This document shows, one piece after another, positions 14,064 to 22,657 of a stretch of 29,827 nt of DNA (positions within the stretch are counted from its first letter, which is position 1; every line of letters starts with the position of its first letter). Location of the stretch: NCBI GenBank assembly GCA_004555955.1, contig SFJG01000047.1, positions 1-29,827 on the forward strand. Reading direction: 5' to 3'. The stretch is from Bacteroidales bacterium (GTDB taxonomy: Bacteria; Bacteroidota; Bacteroidia; Bacteroidales; Muribaculaceae). The notes below the pieces were generated by a model that saw only the letters and a list, made by a program, of their open reading frames with translations, had not been told where the DNA came from and made no database searches. Both the position numbers and the translations under genes were made by a program.

Positions 14064-16967
14064 ATGAAAAAATACGGTTTGATTCTTCTGAGTTTGACGG
14101 CGGTCGGCGTATCGGCACAAGTGCCGGTGACGCAAACCGATGCCGAAGGCTACCTTGCCCGAGACCTCGTCGAAGAAGCCGAATACTATAGCGCAATGGC
14201 ACAGTATCGCCGCGGCGACGGCGTCGACGCATTGCGCGCTTTCGTTGCCGCACATCCGGCGTCGGTGCGTCGCGCCAACGTCTGGTTTGCCATCGGCAAC
14301 GAATACTTTCTGCGCAGCGCATTCTCCAATGCCTTGAGCGCTTACGCAAATGTGCCCGAAACGGCTTTCGCAGGCAACGAAGATGCCGACCTTACCTATC
14401 GTCGCTCGTTCTGCTACCTCCGTATGGCGGAATTCGACAAGGCAAAAGCAGGCTTCGACCGCTTGCGCTCCGACCGCCGCTACAGCGAATGTGCCGACTT
14501 CTACACGGCTTACATTCAGTACAGCAAAGCCGACTACGCAGCCGCCGAAAACGGGTTCCGCAAGGTTCGCTCCGGCTCAAAACTCTACAACGAGGCACGC
14601 TTCTACATCGGCCAACTGCGTTTCCACGACGCCGACTACGCCTCAGCCGTGCAAATCGGCAACTCACTCATCGACTGCGAGATGCCCGACGATATGAAAG
14701 CCGAACTCTATCGCTACGTCGGCGAAAGCGAATATCACCTCGCCAACAACGACCGCGCAATAAGCCTGCTCAAGCGCTACACCGAACTCTGTCAGGGCAC
14801 GCCGCAACGCACGTCGCTCTACATCCTCGGCGTTGCCGAATTTCGTGAGGGCAACGATGTCGAGGCTATCGCACGCCTTACCGACGTGGTCGGCGAACCC
14901 GATGCTCTTGCACAAAGCGCTTACCTCTACATCGGTCAGGCTTATCTCCACCAAGACAACGTCGACGCCGCCGCTATGGCGTTCGAAAAGGCGTACAAGA
15001 TGGACCTCGACCGCGACGTTACCGAAACCGCGCTCTACAACTACGCCATCGCTCAAAGCAAGGGCGGACGCGTGCCTTTTGCCAATTCGGTGACGATTTT
15101 CGAGGACTTCCTCAACCGTTTCCCCAACTCGAAGAACGCCGCACAGGTCGAAGACTACATCATCAATTCGTATATGGCAGACCGCAACTACGACCACGCA
15201 CTCGCCACGATTGCCAAACTGCGCAAGCCGTCCGACAAGATGCTCCGTGCCAAGCAAAACATTCTCTACCATCTCGGCGTTCAGCAGTTCAATGCAGGGA
15301 AGACCGCCGATGCCATAAAGTCGCTCGAAGAGGCTGCCAAGCTCGCCTCTTACGACAAAGCCGTTGCCGCCGAAACGCAACTTTGGCTCGCCGAAGCATA
15401 CTACAAAAACAAACGCTACAGCAACGCTGAAGCGGCTTACCGCAAGCATCTCGCCAACACGGGCAGAATGAAGTCGAACGACGCCGTTTCCAACTTCGGA
15501 CTCGGCTACGCGCTCTACCAACAAAAGAAATACGACGCCGCACGCAAAGCGTTCGCATCGGCCGTCGACGGCTTGACAGGCTCGCTAAAGGGTGACGCCA
15601 ACAACCGCATCGGCGATTGCTACTACTATGCACGCAACTATTCGCAAGCCGCCACCTACTACGACCGCGCACTCGCCGACGGCTCTACGGCTGCCGACTA
15701 TTCGCTCTTCCAAAAAGGCTTTATGCTCGGCTTGCAAAAGCGTCACGACGACAAAATAAAGATTATGGACAAAGTCGTTGCAGACTATCCCTCGTCGGTC
15801 TACGCTCCCAAGGCGCTCTACGAGAAGGCGCAAGCCTACATCGCCTTGGGCAAAAACGAGTCGGCGGAATCGACTATCCACAACCTGATGAAAAAATATC
15901 CCAAAAGCAGCGACTCGCGCGCAGGTCAACTGCAACTGGCAATGCTCCTCAACTCGCAAGGTCGCGTTGCCGACGCCAAGAAAGAATATCGCTCGCTCAT
16001 CACGAGCGCGCCCACAAGCGATGAGGCTAAAGCCGCTGCTGAAGACTTGAAGGTGATTTACGCAAACGAAGGCAACATCGCCGAATTTGCCAAATTTATG
16101 AAAAGCGTCGATAGTTCTTACCAAATCGACGAAAACGAGATGGACCGCCTAACCTTCCAATCGGCTGAAAACGACTACATTGCCGACGGCAAAACCACGA
16201 AACTCAAGGCATACCTCAAGTCGTATCCCTCCGGAGCATACGCCGCGCAAGCCAACTACTACCTCGCCGAAAACGCTGTAGCTGCCGGCAACTCCGCCGA
16301 CGCTCTCGCCTACGCCGAACGTGTTGTGGCTCTGGCTCCCGACGCTTCTATCGCCGAAAACGCATTGGCTATTGCTTCCGACGCACTTGCCGACAGTCCT
16401 ACCGCCGACAAGGCTAAAACCATAAACGAACAACTCCTAAGCCGTGCCACCGTCGATGCAAATCGTCAAAAAGCACAACTCAGGTTGATGAGATTCTATC
16501 GCGAGAAAGGCAATAGCGCCAAAGCGCTCGACTACGCTAACCGCTTGAGCAATGCCGCCGTCGCCGACGAAGATTTAGTCGAAATCGAATATACCCGCGC
16601 TGCCGCACTTGCCGCTGGCGGAAAGACCGCCGAAGCCATCAAGGCATACGAAAGTCCCGCAAAAAAACCGCAGTCGCTCTATGGTGCGCGCGCAACGGTC
16701 GAACTCGCCGAACTCTACATCAAGTCGAACAAACTCAGCGATGCCGAACGCGTGCTCAAACGCCTTGTCGACACAGGCACACCACATCAATACTGGCTCG
16801 CTCGCGGATTCATCGCCCTCAGCGACGTCTATGCTCGTCGCGGCGATAAATTCCAGGCTCGCGAATACCTCCTCAGCCTTAAGGAAAACTATCCCGGCAC
16901 GGAAAGCGACATCTTTGAGATGATTAATGTGCGCCTTAACGAACTCGGCTCGTCGAACGCTAAATAA
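14064..16967 (+). CDS. Large periplasmic TPR-repeat protein (967 aa)
   Basis: A signal peptide (MKKYGLILLSLTAVGVSA, then Q) leads into a protein made almost entirely of tetratricopeptide-type helix pairs, with repeated patterns such as A..YYDRAL, YLYIGQAYL, AIKSLEEA, YPSSVYAPKALYEKAQAY and YPKSSDSRAGQLQLA. The YP.S..A..A spacing is that of the YbgF/BamD-like TPR subfamily used by periplasmic scaffold proteins. No enzymatic motif or membrane anchor is visible, so it is probably a soluble periplasmic scaffold. It lies 11 bases upstream of an outer-membrane barrel gene on the same strand, and the two very likely act together. It may belong to the same transcript as the acyltransferase before it. 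A TPR scaffold for outer-membrane assembly or secretion is an inference. Confidence 0.85.
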   Translation: MKKYGLILLSLTAVGVSAQVPVTQTDAEGYLARDLVEEAEYYSAMAQYRRGDGVDALRAFVAAHPASVRRANVWFAIGNEYFLRSAFSNALSAYANVPETAFAGNEDADLTYRRSFCYLRMAEFDKAKAGFDRLRSDRRYSECADFYTAYIQYSKADYAAAENGFRKVRSGSKLYNEARFYIGQLRFHDADYASAVQIGNSLIDCEMPDDMKAELYRYVGESEYHLANNDRAISLLKRYTELCQGTPQRTSLYILGVAEFREGNDVEAIARLTDVVGEPDALAQSAYLYIGQAYLHQDNVDAAAMAFEKAYKMDLDRDVTETALYNYAIAQSKGGRVPFANSVTIFEDFLNRFPNSKNAAQVEDYIINSYMADRNYDHALATIAKLRKPSDKMLRAKQNILYHLGVQQFNAGKTADAIKSLEEAAKLASYDKAVAAETQLWLAEAYYKNKRYSNAEAAYRKHLANTGRMKSNDAVSNFGLGYALYQQKKYDAARKAFASAVDGLTGSLKGDANNRIGDCYYYARNYSQAATYYDRALADGSTAADYSLFQKGFMLGLQKRHDDKIKIMDKVVADYPSSVYAPKALYEKAQAYIALGKNESAESTIHNLMKKYPKSSDSRAGQLQLAMLLNSQGRVADAKKEYRSLITSAPTSDEAKAAAEDLKVIYANEGNIAEFAKFMKSVDSSYQIDENEMDRLTFQSAENDYIADGKTTKLKAYLKSYPSGAYAAQANYYLAENAVAAGNSADALAYAERVVALAPDASIAENALAIASDALADSPTADKAKTINEQLLSRATVDANRQKAQLRLMRFYREKGNSAKALDYANRLSNAAVADEDLVEIEYTRAAALAAGGKTAEAIKAYESPAKKPQSLYGARATVELAELYIKSNKLSDAERVLKRLVDTGTPHQYWLARGFIALSDVYARRGDKFQAREYLLSLKENYPGTESDIFEMINVRLNELGSSNAK

Positions 16968-16978
16968 TTAGGACTATT

Positions 16979-18706
16979 ATGAACAAATCAGCCATCATAC
17001 TACTTTGCGCAGTTGCCGCCACGGCAACAACATACGCACAAGACGAGAAAGACCTCAACAAAACCATCGTCGTCGAAAAAGAATTTGTGCCCGTCGAAAC
17101 GAAAGCGGTAAAACCCATCGCTCAACCTAAAGAAGCACCCGTGACTACCGAAAAAGTACAACTTCGCTTCAGCGATTGGGCATTGCCCGCTCAATTCGAA
17201 CCCCAAGCCGTCGTGCAGTCGCCGATTGCCTATCCCGACGAGTCGCTCGCAAAGTTCCGCCGACGCGGATACGTCGACCTTGCCATGGGTAACTATCTAA
17301 ACATCGTCGGCTCCGCAGGCTATCGAATCATCGACAAAGAAAAAACATCCTTGGGCATTTGGTTGCAACATAACTCGACCTCAGCCGACCTCCTCGACGA
17401 CTACGCCAACGACAAAGGCGAAACATTCAGCGACCCCGAAAAGCAAAACGTCATCGACGACCGCCTGGGCGTTGACTTCAACAGCAAGCTTCGCCGCGGC
17501 ATCATCGACGCCTCGATAGGCTACCACTTCAGCAAGTTTAACTACTTCGCCGCTATCGACAATGCCACCGACGACGATAAAGAGAAACAAGGCGTCAACG
17601 ATTTCCGCATGGCTCTCGGTTGGCGTAGCCTCGACGACGCCTCGACGCGCTACCGTCTCGGCGCCGAATTCAACTACTTCGGCTTCGACTACGGCAAACT
17701 CAAAAGCAAAAATATCGACGGCTTGAGCGAAATCGATTTCCGCCTCAAAGCCGCCATCAGCCAAACATTCGGCGACCGCTCCTATGCCGGCGTCGACGCC
17801 GCATTCCAACTCGTCGGGCTCGACGACATTGCCCTTGAATCCCCCGAACTCGACTCCGAGACATTCGGCATGGTCAGCCTTACGCCCAACTACGAGAAAC
17901 GCTCCGACAATATGCGACTGCGCATCGGCGCTCGCGTCGACATCTCGTTCAACAACGGCGCAACATTCCGCATCGCCCCCGACGTGAAGTTCGACTACGC
18001 CTTCAACGACGTCGTGTCGCTCGCCGTCGACGCTACCGGCGGAAACACCATCAACACCGTCCACAACATCTTTGCGCGCAACCGCTATATGGAGCCGTCG
18101 CTGCGTTTGCCCACAACCTATACACTCATCGACGCAACGGCAGCAGTTCGCCTCGGGCTCATCAAAGGCTTCAGCATCAGCCCGTTTGTAGGCTTTGCCG
18201 CTACCCGTCATAGCATCGTGCCAACTATGCCATTCAGCCCCACTTCGGGTCAAATCAGTTATGCCGACATCGACCTTAACGGCTTGAAAATCGGCTTACA
18301 ACTCGGCTACCGCTACGGTTCGCTTGTCGACTTCTCCGCAAAATACGCCTTCACTCCCCAAAGCGAAGACAGCGGATACGCAGCCGACGACAACCGCGCC
18401 GAACACAACCTCGACGCAACAGTCAACGTGCGCCCCATCAGCAAACTCAACATCGGCATCGGCTACCGTCTACGCGCGCTACGTACCGTCAGCAGCGTTA
18501 ACAACGCCGCAGATGGCAGCAAAGACTATTCGTCGAAATTGCTCAGCAACATCTCCAACATCAACCTATCGGCGTCGTACCAAATCAACGACCTCATCAG
18601 CGTGTTCTGCCAAGCTAACAACCTGCTCAACCGCGAGTACGAACTCTACGATGGAATCCCCGCTCAGAAATTCAACATACTCGGCGGAGTTGGCTTGACA
18701 TTCTAA
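16979..18706 (+). CDS. Outer-membrane beta-barrel protein resembling a TonB-receptor barrel without a plug
   Basis: The 575-residue product has a signal peptide (MNKSAIILLCAVAATATTYA, then QDEK) followed by a short periplasmic segment rich in Lys/Val/Pro (about residues 25-60, VVEKEFVPVETKAVKPIAQP). The rest shows alternating polar/hydrophobic strands (LGIWLQHNS, FRMALGWRS, YRLGAEFNYFGF, MRLRIGARVDISF, KIGLQLGYRYG). The final segment, ANNLLNREYELYDGIPAQ to LGGVGLTF, closely resembles the end of TonB-dependent receptor barrels. There is room for a barrel of about 20 strands but no plug domain, so it is not a normal gated receptor. It starts 11 bases after the TPR gene and is followed 34 bases later by the DUF1460 gene. 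The exported TPR partner suggests a joint envelope function. Confidence 0.82.
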   Translation: MNKSAIILLCAVAATATTYAQDEKDLNKTIVVEKEFVPVETKAVKPIAQPKEAPVTTEKVQLRFSDWALPAQFEPQAVVQSPIAYPDESLAKFRRRGYVDLAMGNYLNIVGSAGYRIIDKEKTSLGIWLQHNSTSADLLDDYANDKGETFSDPEKQNVIDDRLGVDFNSKLRRGIIDASIGYHFSKFNYFAAIDNATDDDKEKQGVNDFRMALGWRSLDDASTRYRLGAEFNYFGFDYGKLKSKNIDGLSEIDFRLKAAISQTFGDRSYAGVDAAFQLVGLDDIALESPELDSETFGMVSLTPNYEKRSDNMRLRIGARVDISFNNGATFRIAPDVKFDYAFNDVVSLAVDATGGNTINTVHNIFARNRYMEPSLRLPTTYTLIDATAAVRLGLIKGFSISPFVGFAATRHSIVPTMPFSPTSGQISYADIDLNGLKIGLQLGYRYGSLVDFSAKYAFTPQSEDSGYAADDNRAEHNLDATVNVRPISKLNIGIGYRLRALRTVSSVNNAADGSKDYSSKLLSNISNINLSASYQINDLISVFCQANNLLNREYELYDGIPAQKFNILGGVGLTF

Positions 18707-18740
18707 AAATTATGACTATATAAGCGAAAAACAACATATT

Positions 18741-19604
18741 ATGAGAAAATATTTGCTCCTAATAGCCCTCGCACTGACCTGCGCCACAAGCTATGGCTTC
18801 AGCCTCGAAGCCACACGCTTCCACTGCGCCGACGACACGGTCAAAATCAACCGACTTCTCGCCGAGGCAAAAGTGGCAGGACTCTCCACGCCCAACCAAT
18901 ATATGCTCTACTTCGGCGAGCAACTTCTCGGCACTCCCTACGTGGCACACACCCTCGAAGGCGACAAAGAATATCTCACCATCAACATCGACCAACTCGA
19001 TTGCACAACCTTCGTCGAGACACTCGTAGCCCTCACGCGCACTGCCTTACAGCAGTCGCCAACGTGGTATACCTACGCTGCCAACCTCGAACGAATCCGC
19101 TACCAAGGTGGAAAAGTCGACGGCTACGCATCACGCCTGCACTACATAAGCGCATGGATTGTCGAAAACGCCGCCGCAGGAATCGTCCGCGAAGTGACGT
19201 CAATCATTCCCAATGCCGACAGCCAAATCAAGTCGCTCTACTATATGTCAGCCAACCGCGACAAATATCCAGCACTCGCCGACAGCGCAACATTCGCAGC
19301 CATCAAAAAACTCGAAAGCGGCTACAACATGCACATGTCGCCGCTGCTGCGCAAAAACGACTTGATGAAGAAAGAAGTCATTGCATCGCTGCAAGACGGC
19401 GACATCGTTTGCTTGACCACAAAAACCGAAGGTCTCGACGTGATGCATCTTGGCATTGTCAAGTTCGACGGCAAGAAGCCGCATCTGCTCCACGCTTCTT
19501 CGTCGAGCAAAAAAGTAGTTGTCGACAAGTATGACCTCTACGAAATGCTCCGCCCGATGCGTAACTGCACCGGCGTGCGCATCCTCCGCGTCACCGACAA
19601 CTAA
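18741..19604 (+). CDS. DUF1460 N-acetylmuramoyl-L-alanine amidase-like exported protein
   Basis: An exported protein of 287 residues with an N-terminal signal peptide (MRKYLLLIALALTCATSYGF). It matches the DUF1460 family, an NlpC/P60-like group described as N-acetylmuramoyl-L-alanine amidase-like: the segment LGTPYVAHTLEG, the catalytic Cys88 in QLDCTTFVETLVAL, the RIRYQGG.VDGYASRLHYISAWI region and the catalytic His236 in DVMHLGIVKF are all present. It probably cleaves peptidoglycan or muropeptides in the periplasm. It closes the TPR/barrel gene cluster, which suggests a cell-wall role for that cluster. No terminator is seen directly after it. Confidence 0.87.
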   Translation: MRKYLLLIALALTCATSYGFSLEATRFHCADDTVKINRLLAEAKVAGLSTPNQYMLYFGEQLLGTPYVAHTLEGDKEYLTINIDQLDCTTFVETLVALTRTALQQSPTWYTYAANLERIRYQGGKVDGYASRLHYISAWIVENAAAGIVREVTSIIPNADSQIKSLYYMSANRDKYPALADSATFAAIKKLESGYNMHMSPLLRKNDLMKKEVIASLQDGDIVCLTTKTEGLDVMHLGIVKFDGKKPHLLHASSSSKKVVVDKYDLYEMLRPMRNCTGVRILRVTDN

Positions 19605-19978
19605 GCGGCCTGCCCGTAATCAATGCCAATAGATTTTAATCAAGGCACAATCTGTGTGTCGATGATTTGAGAAAGTGAGTCGCATAGCGTGTCAAAACGA
19701 CATTAGTGGTGTGTAGTGCGACAAGGCATAAAATAAAAATGACATTAGCAACAGGTAATGTAGATTATTTTCCATTTTTTCTGTCAAAGTCGATTTGTTG
19801 CGAAACAGGCTCTTTGTTTCTTGCTCGGGGGAATTCGGTGCATTAATTATTTTTATTATGAGTGCTTTTATAATATGATATATATCATACATATATACAT
19901 ATACCTATAGTATTTTTGCAGTCGGAATAGGGAAAATGAAGAAAAAAGCATTTTTTTTGAAAAAAAGTTGCGAAAAAA
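19605..19978. other. AT-rich intergenic region
   Basis: About 375 bases between the DUF1460 gene and the tRNA-Val promoter. It is strongly AT-rich near 19840-19910, with a self-complementary atgatatatatcat at 19876-19889, and has poly-A/T runs. A short motif, gacattag, occurs twice (near 19701 and 19741). The 66-codon minus-strand frame at 19692-19892 has no supporting signal. No RNA gene is recognised. Confidence 0.6.
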
Positions 19979-20009
19979 TTTGCAGATACAAAAAATAGTC
20001 GTAACTTTG
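19979..20009 (+). promoter_or_regulatory. Promoter of tRNA-Val
   Basis: TTTG at 19979-19982, a 19-base spacer, then TAACTTTG at 20002-20009, a full consensus match 20 bases before the mature tRNA. Confidence 0.75.
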
Positions 20010-20029
20010 CATCGCTTTAGAAAACTAAA

Positions 20030-20104
20030 GGGCGTTTAGCTCAGCTGGTTCAGAGCATCTGCCTTACAAGCAGAGGGTCGGCGGTTCGAATCCGTCAACG
20101 CCCA
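20030..20104 (+). tRNA. tRNA-Val (anticodon TAC)
   Basis: A 75-base cloverleaf: acceptor stem GGGCGTT (20030-20036) pairs with AACGCCC (20097-20103), with discriminator A at 20104. The anticodon stem TCTGC/GCAGA encloses loop CTTACAA, giving anticodon TAC, which reads GTA and other Val codons. The T-arm GGCGGTTCGAATCCGTC is standard. CCA is not encoded; the bases after the discriminator are caa. Confidence 0.97.
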
Positions 20105-20108
20105 CAAG

Positions 20109-20146
20109 AAGAAGCGATTGAAACGAATTCAGTCGCTTCTTTTTTT
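20109..20146 (+). terminator. Intrinsic terminator after tRNA-Val
   Basis: AAGAAGCGA (20109-20117) pairs perfectly with TCGCTTCTT (20133-20141), extended inward by three more pairs (one G-U) around a nine-base loop, and merges into an unbroken T-run to 20146. Confidence 0.88.
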
Positions 20147-20187
20147 GTAAGTTGATTTTTGAATAATAACGCAATAAGTAATACTTA

Positions 20188-21588
20188 ATGATTAGAAAAA
20201 GGTTTTTGGTGGGTGTAGCGACAGCAGCGATGGTGTTGATGCCGATGTGTGCGAAAGCGCAATCGGATAGCACAGCCACTGTGTTATCGTTACCAAAGGC
20301 AATAGAGATTGCCCTGTCGGAGAGCCCTACTGTGAAGGTTGCCAACAATGAAATCACGAAGCAGGAGTATGGTCGCAAGGGTACGCTTGCGTCGCTGTTT
20401 CCGCAGATAGATTTCGGCGCAGACTACAGTAGGACGATAAAGAAGCAAGTGATGTATATGAGCGGGTCGATGCCGGGAATGTCGGGCTCGACCGAAGGCG
20501 AAGGCGAATCGTCGTCGAGGGCGAATACGGGAATTGCGGTGGGACGTAACAATACGTGGTCGCTGGGCTTCTCGGCTTCGTTGCCGGTGATTGCGCCGCA
20601 GTTGTGGAAGCAACTGAGCATTACTGCCGACCAGGTTGAACTGGCTGTCGAGCAGTCGCGCGAGTCGAAGATTAAGCTTATCGGAAATGTTCGCCGAGCT
20701 TATTATACGGTGATGCTTGCCAAGGACTCTTATAATGTATATAAGGAAACTTATCAAAATACACTCGACAATTACACCGACATCAAGCAGAAGTTCGACC
20801 AAGGATTGGTGAGCGAATACGACTTGATACGTGCCGATGTGGCGGTGAAGAATGTTGAGCCGAGTTTGTTTGATGCGCAGAATGCGGTAGTACTGGCCAA
20901 GTGGCAGTTGAAGGCGCTGATGGGCATCGACTTGAATGCCGAAATCGATTGCAGTGAGAGTCTGGACAACTATGCTGACCGGCTTGAGGAGGTGTATATG
21001 CAAATCGACACGACGGCGTTGACGTCCAACTCTACAATGCGACAGTTGGCTATGCAAGCAACGATGTTGCGCAAGACCAAGGAGGCGGCACAAGCGGCTT
21101 ACTATCCGACGCTGGGCGTGGCGTTCTCGTATAAGTGGAATGCGATGTCGGAAGATTTCAAGTTTAAGGACTATCGTTGGGATCCATATGCAATGATTGG
21201 TGTGAGTCTGACCATTCCGATTTTCTCGGGAGGCAAGCGCTACAATTCGCTACGTCAGACGAAAGTCGATATGGCAAATTTGGAACTGACGCGTTTCGAC
21301 ACGGAGCGCAATCTGTTGGTAGCGCTAAAGAGTTATACCGACCAAATGAAGACGTCGATACGCAGTCACAATGCGGCGGAACAAGGCATGATGCAGGCGC
21401 GTAAGGGCTACGACATTGCCAAGAAGCGTTACGATACGGGCGCCGGAACGTTGCTCGAAATCAACGATTCGCGGTTGTCGCTCACTCAGGCGCAATTGCA
21501 GTCGCATCAGGCTGTCTACAACTTTTTGAACGCTAAAGCGTCGCTCGACGAAACTTTGGGCAAAGACGAAACAACTATTAACGAATAA
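20188..21588 (+). CDS. TolC-family outer-membrane efflux protein
   Basis: The outer-membrane channel of a tripartite efflux pump. It is 466 residues with a signal peptide (MIRKRFLVGVATAAMVLMPMCAKA, given as residues 1-24 with cleavage before QSDST). It shows the typical OEP doublet: two halves, each with a long coiled-coil helical stretch (about residues 150-250 and 350-455) and barrel strands such as LGVAFSYKW and GVSLTIPIFSGGKR. TIPIFSGG is a TolC-family hallmark. An unusual Ser/Met/Gly/Glu-rich insert (SGSMPGMSGSTEGEGESS, near residues 92-109) lies in the first barrel loop. The gene starts 41 bases after the tRNA-Val terminator without a recognisable promoter. It is the first gene of the efflux operon. 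Confidence 0.92.
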   Translation: MIRKRFLVGVATAAMVLMPMCAKAQSDSTATVLSLPKAIEIALSESPTVKVANNEITKQEYGRKGTLASLFPQIDFGADYSRTIKKQVMYMSGSMPGMSGSTEGEGESSSRANTGIAVGRNNTWSLGFSASLPVIAPQLWKQLSITADQVELAVEQSRESKIKLIGNVRRAYYTVMLAKDSYNVYKETYQNTLDNYTDIKQKFDQGLVSEYDLIRADVAVKNVEPSLFDAQNAVVLAKWQLKALMGIDLNAEIDCSESLDNYADRLEEVYMQIDTTALTSNSTMRQLAMQATMLRKTKEAAQAAYYPTLGVAFSYKWNAMSEDFKFKDYRWDPYAMIGVSLTIPIFSGGKRYNSLRQTKVDMANLELTRFDTERNLLVALKSYTDQMKTSIRSHNAAEQGMMQARKGYDIAKKRYDTGAGTLLEINDSRLSLTQAQLQSHQAVYNFLNAKASLDETLGKDETTINE

Positions 21589-21607
21589 AAAACTACTTAC
21601 TCCGAAT

Positions 21608-22654
21608 ATGAACTTCTTTAGAACAAACACAATCACGGCGATAGCAGCGGCAGGCGCAATGGTCTTTGCAGCATGTACGCCGAAGGAAGAGACTAAAAAC
21701 GACAAAACAGACGAAGCAGTAAAGGTCGAGGTTGCTACCGGCGTAGAGCGCGAAGTCGAAGAAACCGGCTCGTATACGGGTACGGTTGAAGCGTTTGTGA
21801 CCAACAACATTGCACCGCAAGCCAACGGACGTATCAAGAAGGTGCTGGTCGAGGTTGGCGACCACGTGCGTGCCGGGCAGACGATTGCTACGATGGACGA
21901 CGTATCGCTTGCGCAAGCCAAGTTGCAGATGGACAACAACGAGTTGGAATTTAACCGCGTCGACGAACTCTACAAAGTTGGTGGCACATCGAAGTCGGAG
22001 TGGGATTCGAAGAAACTTGCGCTCGACATATCACGACGCAACTATAATAATTTGTTGGAAAACACGACGTTGGTAAGCCCGATTAGCGGCATCGTCACCA
22101 AGCGTAACTACGACAGCGGTGATATGTATCGCAGCGGCGAACCGCTTTACACCATCGAAAAGATTACGCCGGTAAAATTGCTTGTCAACGTGTCGGAGTC
22201 GCTATACACGAAGATTAAGAAGGGAATGGACGTCGACTTTACGTTGGACGTCTATGGCGATGAACTGTTTAAGGCAAAAGTGCATCTCATCTATCCGACC
22301 ATCGACCCTGCAACTCGTACGTTCCCGGTAGAACTGATTGTGGCAAACGGCAACGAGCGCGTACGCCCGGGTATGTTTGCTCGCGTGATTATCAATCAAG
22401 AGCGCGTAAAGCGCGTGTTGGTCAACGACCGCTGCATCCAAAAGTTGATGGGCTCGGGCGACCGTTACGTATATGTGGTCAAAGACGGCGTTGCGAAATA
22501 TCGGAAAGTGACGCTCGGACAGCGCTTCAACAACGAGTTTGAGATTCTCGAAGGGTTGTCGGCAGGCGAAACAGTCGTTATGACCGGACAAACACGCCTG
22601 AAAGACGGTGCAAAAGTGCAAATCATTACTTCCAAATCGAAAGAAAGCAAATAA
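21608..22654 (+). CDS. RND efflux membrane-fusion lipoprotein (HlyD/AcrA type)
   Basis: The periplasmic adaptor joining the RND pump to the TolC channel. It is 348 residues. The N-terminus (MNFFRTNTITAIAAAGAMVFAAC) ends in a lipobox-like FAAC, so it is probably lipid-anchored. It follows the usual order: barrel-hybrid beta strand SYTGTVEAFVTNNIAPQA, lipoyl segment GRIKKVLVEVGDHVRAGQ, a short helical hairpin (about residues 95-145), lipoyl second half TLVSPISGIVTKRNYDSGD, a beta-barrel, and a membrane-proximal domain with VLVNDRCIQ and GLSAGETVV. It starts 19 bases after tolC and ends 3 bases before the pump gene. Confidence 0.93.
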   Translation: MNFFRTNTITAIAAAGAMVFAACTPKEETKNDKTDEAVKVEVATGVEREVEETGSYTGTVEAFVTNNIAPQANGRIKKVLVEVGDHVRAGQTIATMDDVSLAQAKLQMDNNELEFNRVDELYKVGGTSKSEWDSKKLALDISRRNYNNLLENTTLVSPISGIVTKRNYDSGDMYRSGEPLYTIEKITPVKLLVNVSESLYTKIKKGMDVDFTLDVYGDELFKAKVHLIYPTIDPATRTFPVELIVANGNERVRPGMFARVIINQERVKRVLVNDRCIQKLMGSGDRYVYVVKDGVAKYRKVTLGQRFNNEFEILEGLSAGETVVMTGQTRLKDGAKVQIITSKSKESK

Positions 22655-22657
22655 GCG

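Noticed and set aside
14664..15524. Minus-strand frames of 180-290 codons opposite the TPR and barrel genes (also 15585-16124 and 17381-18253)
   Set aside because: Shadows caused by the codon pattern of the plus-strand genes; no motif, promoter or start signal.
19692..19892. 66-codon minus-strand frame before tRNA-Val
   Set aside because: AT-rich chance frame with no promoter or recognisable product.
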